Source: Pseudomonadota bacterium
GTDB taxonomy: Bacteria; Pseudomonadota; Alphaproteobacteria; Rhodospirillales; Magnetospirillaceae
Direction of reading: 5' to 3'
Assembly: GCA_023458315.1 (NCBI GenBank)
Contig: JAEXAH010000104.1
Location: 1 to 48,426 of the forward strand
DNA length: 48,426 nucleotides
Shown: positions 41,067-48,426 of the stretch, piece after piece
Numbering within the stretch: position 1 is the first letter of the stretch
Layout of the letters: every line of letters starts with the position of its first letter
Position numbers and translations under genes: made by a program
Notes under the pieces: model-generated
Seen by the model: the letters and a program-made list of their open reading frames with translations, nothing else
The model's database searches: none
Told to the model about the DNA's origin: nothing

Positions 41067-42193
41067 AGCTCGCCGCGAAAGGCGCGTTGGGAGAGGGAGG
41101 CGAAGAGGGTGTTGTCGTTCTCCGACTGCTCAACTAGCTGCGCCCTCGTTCCCGCCATGCGCCAGAACAGCCTCGAAAAAGCCTGTTGTTGATCGATTAG
41201 GGGAAGCGGCAAAGCGGTTTCCAGCAGCTTGCCCTGGGAGATGTTGAGCATCGAACCACTGGTCCCCGTCGCCTTGGCACACAGACCCGCTCGGAAAGTT
41301 GGGTCGGAGAGTACGAACTTCAGGTATTCCGGGGTTGCGCATTGGGGCTTCAGGCGAATTCGCCAAAGCTTGTCAGGCAGAAAGACGTTCTCGACCGTGC
41401 GATCGACGATACAGGCAGCCGCGACCAACTCACGAGTATTGGCCCGGCTGAACAACAGGTCACCTTTTTGGGGCATTACCAGAGGGCGCCCAGCCTCGAC
41501 GATTTCGACAGCCTTGTTCTCATTGGGTCGGTACCGCCCACTCGTCACCGCACTGATTTTGAGAACGCCAAGTTCATCAAAATTGGCGGGCCGATCCAGA
41601 CCCTTGGCACTCCAACCCGCGTCAATCGAGGCAACAACTGCCTCTATGGGGCACCAGTTCCACCCGCGCGGGTTCGCTACGGGGGCGCCAAACATCTCCA
41701 GAAAGGCCGAGCGCAGGAAGTCGTCGGCCAGGGCAAGGGCCTGCTGGCGTTTGCGGCGGATGGCATCCGCCTTGTCCAGGATGGCGGCGATGCGGCGTTG
41801 TTCATTCATCCCGGGAACTGGGATTTTCACCGCAGCCAGATCATTCCTGTTCAGGCCGGGAATTGATGTTGTGATCGTCAGGTGGTCTAGGGAAATCCGC
41901 GACAGCATGTGAAAGGCATAGCGGAGGCTGATGTCTCTTCCCCTCTTCGGCACCATGTAGAACGTCGTGTCAATTGGCCATCCGCCGCATTCGGCTAGGG
42001 TTAGTTTGCCGACCGAACCCTTGCGCCCTACGACGATCATCGGCTCTTTGACAAGCGCATCTGAATGGCGGCCAACGGGACCGGCTGAACCGAAGACATC
42101 CCACTCACCCGATGCATCCCGCGCATCGGCTTTGAGCGCCGCCCCATACTCGATCTGAAAGAGTTCCCCCAAGGGCAAGCTCAGAACACTCAT
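41063..42193 (-). CDS. hsdS: Type I restriction-modification specificity subunit HsdS
   Basis: A 376-residue protein with two target recognition domains (about 1-130 and 185-330), each followed by a conserved helix (NEQRRIAAILDKADAIRRKRQQALALADDFLRS, split across about 131-165, and QQQAFSRLFWRM). Each domain reads one half of a bipartite DNA site. The length is normal and the reading frame intact. It overlaps hsdM and the membrane protein gene by four bases each. Confidence 0.94.
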   Translation of the reverse strand: MSVLSLPLGELFQIEYGAALKADARDASGEWDVFGSAGPVGRHSDALVKEPMIVVGRKGSVGKLTLAECGGWPIDTTFYMVPKRGRDISLRYAFHMLSRISLDHLTITTSIPGLNRNDLAAVKIPVPGMNEQRRIAAILDKADAIRRKRQQALALADDFLRSAFLEMFGAPVANPRGWNWCPIEAVVASIDAGWSAKGLDRPANFDELGVLKISAVTSGRYRPNENKAVEIVEAGRPLVMPQKGDLLFSRANTRELVAAACIVDRTVENVFLPDKLWRIRLKPQCATPEYLKFVLSDPTFRAGLCAKATGTSGSMLNISQGKLLETALPLPLIDQQQAFSRLFWRMAGTRAQLVEQSENDNTLFASLSQRAFRGEL

Positions 42194-43698
42194 CCCAGCA
42201 TCTCCTCAAGCTCGGCCATGTCCTGGGCGATGTCGGCGTGGAGGGCCTTCATGCGGTTCAGGATCAGCTTGGGCGGGTCGTATTCCTCTTCCACATGCAC
42301 GGTTTCGCGGTAACGCGACAGCGACAGGTCGTATTTCTGCGCCCGGATGTCGGCGGCGGGGACAAAGAAGGCCTTGGCGGTGCGGTCGGTGTCCTTGGCC
42401 GGGTCGCGGGACTTCCAGCGAGCCAGAGCGTCGGGCAGGTCGTTGTCCTTGACCGGGTCACGCTTGTCGTCCAGCGAGAAGCCATCGGCCTGGACGTCAT
42501 AGAAGAAGACGGTGTCGGTCTTGCCGCCCTTGGTGAAGACCAGGATGGCGGTGGAGACACCGGCATAGGGTTTGAACACGCCGGACGGCAGCGAGATCAC
42601 GGCCTCTAGCTGGTTCTCGTCCAGCAGCATCTGCCTGAGCGCCACATGGGCGGTGCTGCTGCCGAACAACACACCATCCGGAACGATGGTGGCGGACCGC
42701 CCGCCCAGCTTCAACATGCGCAGGATCAGGACCAGGAACAGCAATTCGGTCTTCTTGGTCTTGACCTTGGCCAGCAGGCTGGAATGGACGTCCTCGGCAT
42801 CCAGGCTGCCCTTGAAGGGCGGGTTGGCCAGGATGATGTCCAGGGCGTTGCGGGCATGGCCGGGGAAATTGTCGGGGAAGCTGTTGGACAGGGTGTCCTG
42901 ATAATGAATGTCCGGGGCCTCGACCCCGTGCAGCATCAGGTTCATGGAGGCGATGCGCAGCATGGTGGCGTCGAAGTCGAAGCCGTGGAACATGCCGCTG
43001 CGGATGAAGTCGCGGTGGGGTTCCAGCAAGTCGCCGGTAAAGGTCTTGTTGCCCTCGGCATCCGTCAGCACCGCTTGGGGCGAGGTGAATTTCTCGGTCA
43101 GGGCCTCCATGGCACCGACCAAAAAGCCGCCGGTGCCGCAAGCGGGATCGCCGATGGTTTCGGTGGGCTGGGGCTCCAGCATCTCGACCATGAAGCGGAT
43201 GATGTGGCGCGGGGTGCGGAACTGGCCGTTGATGCCCGCCGTGGTCAGCTTGGACAGCAAATATTCGTACAGGTCGCCCTTGGTGTCGGCATTGCCCAGG
43301 GGCAAGGCGTCGATCATGTTGACCGCCGAGACCAGCAGGCTGGGCTTTTGGATCAGCAGTTGGGCGTCCTTCATGTATTCGCCGAAGGTAGCGCCATCCG
43401 TGCCTGCGTTGCGGAAATGGGGGAAGACCTCGTCACGGACCAGGGGCAGCATCTGCGGGCCGCCCAAATTCTTGAACTGCGACCAGCGCAGATGCTGCTG
43501 ATCGGGGGCGAACAGGCGGGTAAAGTCGCCGCCGCCCAGGGTCGCCTTGCGCTCGTTTCGTTGCTCGGCCATGTCCAGCAGGCGGGCGAACATCAGGAAG
43601 GTGATCTGTTCGATGACGGTCAGCGGGTTGGTGATGCCGCCGGTCCAGAATTCTTCCCAAAGCTTATCGATACGGCTTTTCAAATCCCCGGTGATCAT
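42190..43698 (-). CDS. hsdM: Type I restriction-modification DNA methyltransferase HsdM
   Basis: A 502-residue N6-adenine methyltransferase. The N-terminal helical domain (about 10-140) is followed by the SAM motif DPACGTGGFLVGAME (about 182) and the catalytic motif NPPFKG (about 293). It methylates adenine in the site chosen by HsdS and forms part of the nuclease complex. The start shares its A with the hsdR stop (TAATG), and the end overlaps hsdS. Confidence 0.96.
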   Translation of the reverse strand: MITGDLKSRIDKLWEEFWTGGITNPLTVIEQITFLMFARLLDMAEQRNERKATLGGGDFTRLFAPDQQHLRWSQFKNLGGPQMLPLVRDEVFPHFRNAGTDGATFGEYMKDAQLLIQKPSLLVSAVNMIDALPLGNADTKGDLYEYLLSKLTTAGINGQFRTPRHIIRFMVEMLEPQPTETIGDPACGTGGFLVGAMEALTEKFTSPQAVLTDAEGNKTFTGDLLEPHRDFIRSGMFHGFDFDATMLRIASMNLMLHGVEAPDIHYQDTLSNSFPDNFPGHARNALDIILANPPFKGSLDAEDVHSSLLAKVKTKKTELLFLVLILRMLKLGGRSATIVPDGVLFGSSTAHVALRQMLLDENQLEAVISLPSGVFKPYAGVSTAILVFTKGGKTDTVFFYDVQADGFSLDDKRDPVKDNDLPDALARWKSRDPAKDTDRTAKAFFVPAADIRAQKYDLSLSRYRETVHVEEEYDPPKLILNRMKALHADIAQDMAELEEMLG

Positions 43699-46600
43699 TA
43701 CGGGCTGGATCCTTCAGGCAAAAACGTCTTGATCACGGCCAGCAATTGGTCGCGTTGGTCGTCGCTGGGGAATACGCCGAAAATGCCGTCCTCGGCAAGG
43801 TGGGTGAAGGGAGCGTCAGCAAGCCGGGCCAGTTCGATACCGCCGTTCTGGGCGATGTGGTTTTGCAGCAATTGCAGGAACTGGGTCTGGTTGGCGGTCA
43901 GGCCGGGATAGGTCTGGACGAAGGCGGCGAAGTGGTCTTTGACCGCCTCGGGGTCCAAGCCGACGATGCGGCGGATCAGCAAATCCAATGGCGCCGCCCG
44001 GTCGTGGAAGAACTCGGTCAGGGTGTGCAGGTCAACATCGGGGTGGCGGATCAGCACCAGGGACACCAGGGCCTCCAGGTCGGCAGGGGTCACCTTCTGC
44101 CCGGCCCTGATCTTCTTCAGCGTCGGGTCGGTATTGAACAGCTCGGCCAGCGCCTGCTCGACCCGCGCCCGATAGGCGGCGAGGTCCACAGAAGACAGGT
44201 TGGAACTGCGCCGTCCCGTTTCGATCAGCTCCTCGTCCTCGGTGATGTCGTAGATGCGGGTCTTGTGCGGGCTGGGGCCGCCTCTGCCCTGGCGGAACTG
44301 CATGATGCCGCGCAGGTCGCGGCGCAATTCTTCCAACTGCGCGACGGTGACCGAGGCCCAGAAGCCAGCGGACTTGACCTTCTTGATGCTCTCGGCCTTG
44401 GCTTTCACCTGATTGAGGTTCATCTGAAGCTCATTGACCGCATTGACCATCTCGGCCTTCAAATTCTCGAAGGTGGCGGATTTCCTCAGATGCTCGGTCT
44501 GCATGGATGTCACCAGAAGGTCGAAGGCCAGGGCGTCGGCGGCGCCCCGCACGTTGACCCATTGCATCAGGGGGGCGACCCGAACTTTCAGCGCCTGGAC
44601 GGTGGCGGGGTCGAAGGCCTCGATGACGCCGTCTTGCAGAAGTGCGTGGATATCCAAAAGCCGTTCGCGGACACTGATGCTGTCCTCGGGCAGCGCCCGC
44701 ACATCGGCCTCGATCAACTTGGTTGTGACGTTGAAGTCATCGATCTCGGCGGCGTTCAGGGCGGTTTCGGCCAAGTCCAGGCGGGCCTCGAACAGGCGTT
44801 GCATCAGCGGCTTGGATACGGTGGGTTCGGCCTCGGGTTTACCTTGGGCGAAGTACTCGAAATTTCCCCAGTGGTCGAAGATGCGGAACACGCTCTTGTG
44901 CTGGCCGGGGCCGAACAGGTCGGGACACAGGCGGGTGCCGCGCCCGATCATCTGCCAGAACTTGACGCGGGACTTCACCGGCTTGGCGAAGACCAGATTG
45001 ACGATCTCGGGCACGTCGATGCCGGTGTCGAGCATGTCCACCGAGATGGCGATGGTCAGATCAAAATTGGTTCCCTCGCCCTTGAAATCGTCGATCAGCG
45101 CCTCGGCGCGGGGATTGTAATTGTCGATGACCTGGCAGAACTTGCCCCCGTACTGGGGGTACATCTCGTTGAACAGCTTTTCCAGCAACACCGCGTGTTC
45201 GTGGCTGCGGGCGAAGATCACCGACTTGCCGGGAAGCTGGCCGGTGGCGTCGCGGATGCCGTTTTCCATCAGGTTGCGGATGATCTGGCGCTCGGTATCC
45301 TTGTTGAACACCTTGTTGCTGATCTCGCCCGCCTCATGGTCCACGCTGTCGGGATCGTCCTCGATCTCCTGCTTCTGTTCGTCCGACAGCTCGTCGTACT
45401 TGATGCCGTCGCGCAGGAACTGGGTGGTGTGGCTGTAAACCTCGTAGGGGATCAGCCATTTCTCGCCGATGGCCCGCTCCAGGGTATAGGCCGCCGTGGG
45501 GTCCTGGTTCTTGCAGCCGAACAGACCGAAGGTGTTGCGCGAGATGAATTCGACCGGGGTGGCGGTCAGCCCCACCTGAAGGGCGTCGAAATAGCGGAAC
45601 AGATCGCCATAGACGTTGTAGACCGAGCGGTGGCTTTCGTCGGCGATGATCAGGTCGAAGAAGCCCACGTCGAAGCTCTGAAACACGTTCAGCATCGACG
45701 GATAGGTGGCCACATAGATGCGCTTGGTACGGTCCTTGGCGGTGGCGGCCTTGACCACCACCAGGGGCTCGCCCGGCAAATGGTCGGTGAAGGCGTTCTT
45801 GGCCTGCTTCCTCAGCTCGTTGCGATCGCACAGGAACAGCACCCGCTTGACCCATTTGGCCCGGCTCAGCAGATCGACCAAGGCGATGGCGACACGGGTC
45901 TTGCCGGTGCCGGTGGCTTGTACGATCAGGGCCTTGGTGTGCTTGTTCTCGAAGGCTTCGGTGACGCGCTTGATGGTCTCGACCTGATACAGGCGCTTGC
46001 CCCCGGCGATCTCGGGGTTCACCGACAGGGTATTGAGCGGTTCCTTGGCGAACCGCTTGAAGCGGACCAGATGCTGAAGGCTGTCCTTGGAATAAAAGCC
46101 ATAGACCTTGCGTTCCGGGTAGCCCCCGGCGTCGTCCCACAGCCAGATGTCGTAGCCGTTGGTGGTGAAGATTGCGGGGCGCAGGCCGTACTGCTTTTCC
46201 AGGGCGTTGGCGTAAAGCTCGGCCTGCTTGCGTCCGGTCTCGGGGCTAACAGTGGTCTTCTTGGCCTCGATCACCGCCAGCGGCTTGTGGTCGTCGTCCC
46301 ACAGAACGTAATCGGCATAGCCATTGCCGGTATCGGTGGGCTGCCCGGTAAGCGGGACCTCTTGCCCGACCTCGTCGGTGTTCTGTCCCTTGGCGCCCAC
46401 CTTCCAACCGGCATCGGCCAGGGCCACGTCGATCATGCGGCGCCGGGTGGTGGCTTCGTCGAACTTCAGGGCGTCGGCGGCCTGCTGCCCCTTGGTCTGG
46501 GTGTCGGCCTTGATTGCCTGCGCCTCATAGGCCTGCTTCAGGGCGTCGCGCTCGGCCACCAGGGCGGCCAGCTGCGCTTCCAGCGCCTCGCGGGCGGCAT

Positions 46601-47042
46601 CGGTTTCCGGCTTGATGGCCGCAGGCTTGGGGATGGCCTTGAAAGGCGGGATGTCGCCGGGCTTGCTGCCCAGAAAGTGGCATAGAAACCACCTAGCCAG
46701 ATCGAAGGCCTCTTCCAGCACCCACGGCACCCGGTCGGCAACCACTTGCCCGCCATGGGCGCCCTTGTTGCCTTCCTTGCGCAGGACATGAAGCTTGTCG
46801 AGGACGACGCGGGGCAGCGCCTGCTTGAAATCCGGCTCGGCCAGCAAGCGGTCGAAGGTGGCATCAACCGGCGGCTTCAGGCGCAATTCCCAATAGATGG
46901 CCTTGGTGATCTGCTCGCCGTAAATCCGCAGCTTGGTGAGCGAACTTGCCGGGTCGCTGTGCAGGTAATGCTCGGCGAAGCCGCCAAGTTCGGCCAAGGC
47001 CGGGCGCTGCTGGCGCAGTATCTCGAAGTTCACCGACTGCAT
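43698..47042 (-). CDS. hsdR: Type I restriction endonuclease subunit HsdR (EcoEI-like)
   Basis: A 1114-residue restriction and translocation subunit. The N-terminus (about 1-140) is DUF4145-like. A coiled linker (about 145-190) leads to the nuclease domain with DDHKPLAVIEAKKT (Glu259-Lys261). The helicase has Walker A ATGTGKT (376-382), the DEAD-like IIADESHRSVYN and later SF2 motifs including MIGRGTRLCPD. All key residues are present, so the system should be active. Gene order R-M-S with overlaps shows one operon. The 75 bases upstream (47043-47117) must contain the promoter. Confidence 0.95.
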   Translation of the reverse strand: MQSVNFEILRQQRPALAELGGFAEHYLHSDPASSLTKLRIYGEQITKAIYWELRLKPPVDATFDRLLAEPDFKQALPRVVLDKLHVLRKEGNKGAHGGQVVADRVPWVLEEAFDLARWFLCHFLGSKPGDIPPFKAIPKPAAIKPETDAAREALEAQLAALVAERDALKQAYEAQAIKADTQTKGQQAADALKFDEATTRRRMIDVALADAGWKVGAKGQNTDEVGQEVPLTGQPTDTGNGYADYVLWDDDHKPLAVIEAKKTTVSPETGRKQAELYANALEKQYGLRPAIFTTNGYDIWLWDDAGGYPERKVYGFYSKDSLQHLVRFKRFAKEPLNTLSVNPEIAGGKRLYQVETIKRVTEAFENKHTKALIVQATGTGKTRVAIALVDLLSRAKWVKRVLFLCDRNELRKQAKNAFTDHLPGEPLVVVKAATAKDRTKRIYVATYPSMLNVFQSFDVGFFDLIIADESHRSVYNVYGDLFRYFDALQVGLTATPVEFISRNTFGLFGCKNQDPTAAYTLERAIGEKWLIPYEVYSHTTQFLRDGIKYDELSDEQKQEIEDDPDSVDHEAGEISNKVFNKDTERQIIRNLMENGIRDATGQLPGKSVIFARSHEHAVLLEKLFNEMYPQYGGKFCQVIDNYNPRAEALIDDFKGEGTNFDLTIAISVDMLDTGIDVPEIVNLVFAKPVKSRVKFWQMIGRGTRLCPDLFGPGQHKSVFRIFDHWGNFEYFAQGKPEAEPTVSKPLMQRLFEARLDLAETALNAAEIDDFNVTTKLIEADVRALPEDSISVRERLLDIHALLQDGVIEAFDPATVQALKVRVAPLMQWVNVRGAADALAFDLLVTSMQTEHLRKSATFENLKAEMVNAVNELQMNLNQVKAKAESIKKVKSAGFWASVTVAQLEELRRDLRGIMQFRQGRGGPSPHKTRIYDITEDEELIETGRRSSNLSSVDLAAYRARVEQALAELFNTDPTLKKIRAGQKVTPADLEALVSLVLIRHPDVDLHTLTEFFHDRAAPLDLLIRRIVGLDPEAVKDHFAAFVQTYPGLTANQTQFLQLLQNHIAQNGGIELARLADAPFTHLAEDGIFGVFPSDDQRDQLLAVIKTFLPEGSSP

Positions 47043-47117
47043 TTCGACCGACCGCTTAAGAGAATGTCGCGTTCACCACCTCTACGATCAAACACAGATC
47101 AGCCAACAGCACAAGCC

Positions 47118-47876
47118 CTATGGGCTGGTTGTTGCTTTTGTTCCGGCCATGCAGGCCTTGATCTCGACCAGATGATGCTGGGCCAGCAGTTCCACCGCCT
47201 GTTCGATGTCTTCGCCGATGTGACGCAGCACCCGGCCCCGGCTGCGCGGATACCAGTGCTTTTCCTCGACCACCGTCTTGGTGCGAAGTCCTGACCAGTT
47301 TGGATCGGGGACTTCCCGTTCCCATCGCTTATGGGTGCCGCTGGCCATGCGGTGGACGAGCTTGGCGGCTTGGACGCGGCGGAACTCTGGCGTGGTTACT
47401 GGCTGGGGATCGTCGGCGATGATCATCTCGACGGCCAGCCACGCGGCGACCACCTGGGCGGGGTCGATCTCGGCCTTGCGCATCCGTGCCCAGTGGGCCT
47501 TGGCCCGGTCCTGGGGTGACAGGCCCCGCAGACGGAAGGCTTCGATATAGGGACCGGCGCTTTGGTACAAGCCCCGCACCCGGTCGATGGCGTTCTTGAC
47601 CCAGAACAGCTCGGCGTTTGCGTTCAGCCACTTCAGCGCCGCCCGGCGATACGGGGCCAGTTCCTTGCCGGTATAGGATTGCTTGAACGGGCTGCCGTGG
47701 CGTTGGTAATGCTCGGCGTGGGATCGGCAGAACCGGGTATCCAGACCGTCATCGGTGCCAGCGCGAGCAGGTTTGCCGCAACCCATGACCCGGCAGTATC
47801 CGAACATGTGATTGGGTTCCGCCGCCCTGGCCTTGACCTCTTGCTTGCGGCGGCGTCTGGTCTCGGGGCTGGTCAT
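47118..47876 (-). CDS. Cys/His-rich protein of unknown function
   Basis: A 252-residue basic protein. An N-terminal cluster (about 27-62: YCRVMGCGKPARAG...FCRSHAEHYQRHG) has three cysteines and three histidines spaced like a zinc finger or degenerate HNH site. The remainder is helical (KWLNANAELFWVKNAIDRV, KAHWARMRKAEIDPAQVVAAW). It has no membrane segment. It precedes hsdR on the same strand with a 75-base gap. It may bind DNA and belong to the island's maintenance or defence set; no family was recognised. Confidence 0.65.
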   Translation of the reverse strand: MTSPETRRRRKQEVKARAAEPNHMFGYCRVMGCGKPARAGTDDGLDTRFCRSHAEHYQRHGSPFKQSYTGKELAPYRRAALKWLNANAELFWVKNAIDRVRGLYQSAGPYIEAFRLRGLSPQDRAKAHWARMRKAEIDPAQVVAAWLAVEMIIADDPQPVTTPEFRRVQAAKLVHRMASGTHKRWEREVPDPNWSGLRTKTVVEEKHWYPRSRGRVLRHIGEDIEQAVELLAQHHLVEIKACMAGTKATTSP

Positions 47877-47935
47877 GGCTTACGAGTCCCTCATAAGGAG
47901 AAGGGTGAAGCTGTATTGGACAGTGACCACCACCA

Positions 47936-48305
47936 TCAATCCCCTTCCTCCGATACCATCCCCTCCACCCCGGTATGGGTCTTGAAGACCTCCAGCATGA
48001 TCCTACTGACCTGGGGGATGGATGATCTGGCAACGATCACCGCGTCATGGACGGGAAGGCCGATGATCCCTTCCGCTTTCATGGCCAGCAGGACATCCAC
48101 CAGGATTTCGCTTTCCACGAACTGGACCTGATGGCCGATCCCTGACCCGAACAGAGGACTGACGGGGGCGTGGGCTTGCCGTAGGCTCTCGACCACCTGG
48201 GCAAACGGCATCCGGGACGGGAACAGCGTCTTGGTGTTGGCGGGGAATCGGGTCAAAGGCTTGTCGGCGAACAGCAAGGCGTTCATTACCTTCTTCACGC
48301 CCTTA
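47936..48305 (-). pseudogene. C-terminal fragment of an island gene broken by an IS630-type insertion
   Basis: About 120 codons remain open (GTG at 48298; no good ribosome binding site). They end in VQFVESEILVDVLLAMKAEG then IIGLPVHDAVIVARSSIP, which resembles the C-terminal part of longer replication- or polymerase-like island proteins with a late LP-x-HD motif. The frame begins abruptly within the IS end: before it stand a TA-rich junction (48304-48308) and an in-frame stop at about 48331. The N-terminal part is probably beyond the IS. Family assignment is weak. Confidence 0.55.
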
Positions 48306-48426
48306 TACCAGCCTGCGCTGACGGCGACTCACGGCGGGGATTCCCATGAGCGGCCAAATGTGAGTCACTCTGGCAAACAGCTGGAGGTTTGCAGTGGCCG
48401 CACCGATCCCCCTTCGCCTTGATTAT
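48306..48426 (+). mobile_element. Left end of an IS630-family insertion sequence (partial)
   Basis: The segment begins near a TATA junction (IS630 elements insert at TA). It contains a 7-bp inverted repeat (GACTCAC 48326-48332, GTGAGTC 48360-48366) and ends in the transposase start. The exact left boundary cannot be fixed without the right end. Confidence 0.55.
48394..48426 (+). CDS. IS630-family transposase, first 11 codons
   Basis: A GTG start with GGAGG seven bases upstream gives VAAPIPLRLDY and runs off the window. This is the typical N-terminus of IS630-family transposases of alphaproteobacteria (MAAP(I/L)PLR.D(Y/F)). Only the first 11 residues are visible. Confidence 0.65.
   Translation, partial: MAAPIPLRLDY

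Larger units (their letters stand above)
37125..48426. mobile_element. Genomic island with integrase and defence genes (left end; right end outside the window)
   Basis: The segment begins at the glnA-like remnant and carries a tyrosine recombinase, a toxin-antitoxin pair, a type I restriction-modification operon with an attached membrane protein gene, two poorly known genes and an IS630-type insertion. No conjugation or phage structural genes are seen, so it is called an integrative island rather than a prophage or ICE. The right attachment site, expected next to an intact glnA on the minus strand, is not in the window. Confidence 0.7.

Noticed and set aside
43746..46685. A 979-codon open frame on the plus strand across hsdR
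   Set aside because: It is antisense to an intact hsdR with all motifs. Its composition and lack of domains mark it as a mirror frame.
1..48426. CRISPR array or rRNA genes
   Set aside because: No regularly spaced direct repeats and no rRNA-like sequence were seen on either strand.

Overview
The window is high-GC chromosomal DNA from an alphaproteobacterium, most likely a Magnetospirillum-like member of the Rhodospirillales. The basis is the near-canonical DivK, the dprA-topA and rnr neighbourhood, the ChrR-type anti-sigma factor and the codon bias. This is an inference from gene content; no database search was possible.

Positions 1-24150 are mostly core chromosome. They hold a RoxA/MauG-like di-heme lipoprotein, an HD-GYP response regulator, topA, dprA, a patatin-like lipase, a cyclic-nucleotide-binding protein, rnr, an S41 protease, a GGDEF protein, rpmG, divK, a DUF423 membrane protein, a Pro-rich exported protein and purU. 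A coupled operon follows (two DUF2249 domains, a polytopic His-containing membrane protein, a hemerythrin). It is divergent from a bacteriophytochrome kinase, and two tandem Crp/Fnr-type regulators lie nearby. The set looks like a nitrosative, redox or light-responsive neighbourhood.

Positions 24286-25324 carry a MurI-like protein lacking both catalytic cysteines and an orphan nif-type small metalloprotein (CCE_0567/Rop-like). Positions 25451-35184 are a complete singlet-oxygen-type stress regulon: a small unknown protein, the ECF sigma factor RpoE, its zinc anti-sigma factor ChrR, and three further transcription units. Each unit starts with TGATCC, exactly 18 bases, then a TA-rich -10. The targets are an SDR/DUF6134/SDR/SnoaL operon, a flavin oxidase/DUF1365/CFA-synthase/lipoprotein operon, and a glutathione peroxidase/DUF3429/folE operon. 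Lipid remodelling, peroxide removal and pterin synthesis thus appear to be under one sigma factor.

Positions 35261-37124 return to core DNA: tRNA-Pro(CGG), an SGNH hydrolase, a GntR regulator and the terminator of an absent minus-strand gene. At 37125 the last codons of what looks like glnA (QMYYSV-stop) abut foreign DNA. From there to the right edge lies a genomic island: a tyrosine recombinase, a PIN toxin/antitoxin pair, an unknown membrane protein co-translated with a type I restriction-modification operon (hsdR-hsdM-hsdS), a Cys/His-rich protein, and a gene broken by an IS630-family insertion whose transposase begins in the last 33 bases. The island's right end, and the presumed intact glnA, lie outside the window.
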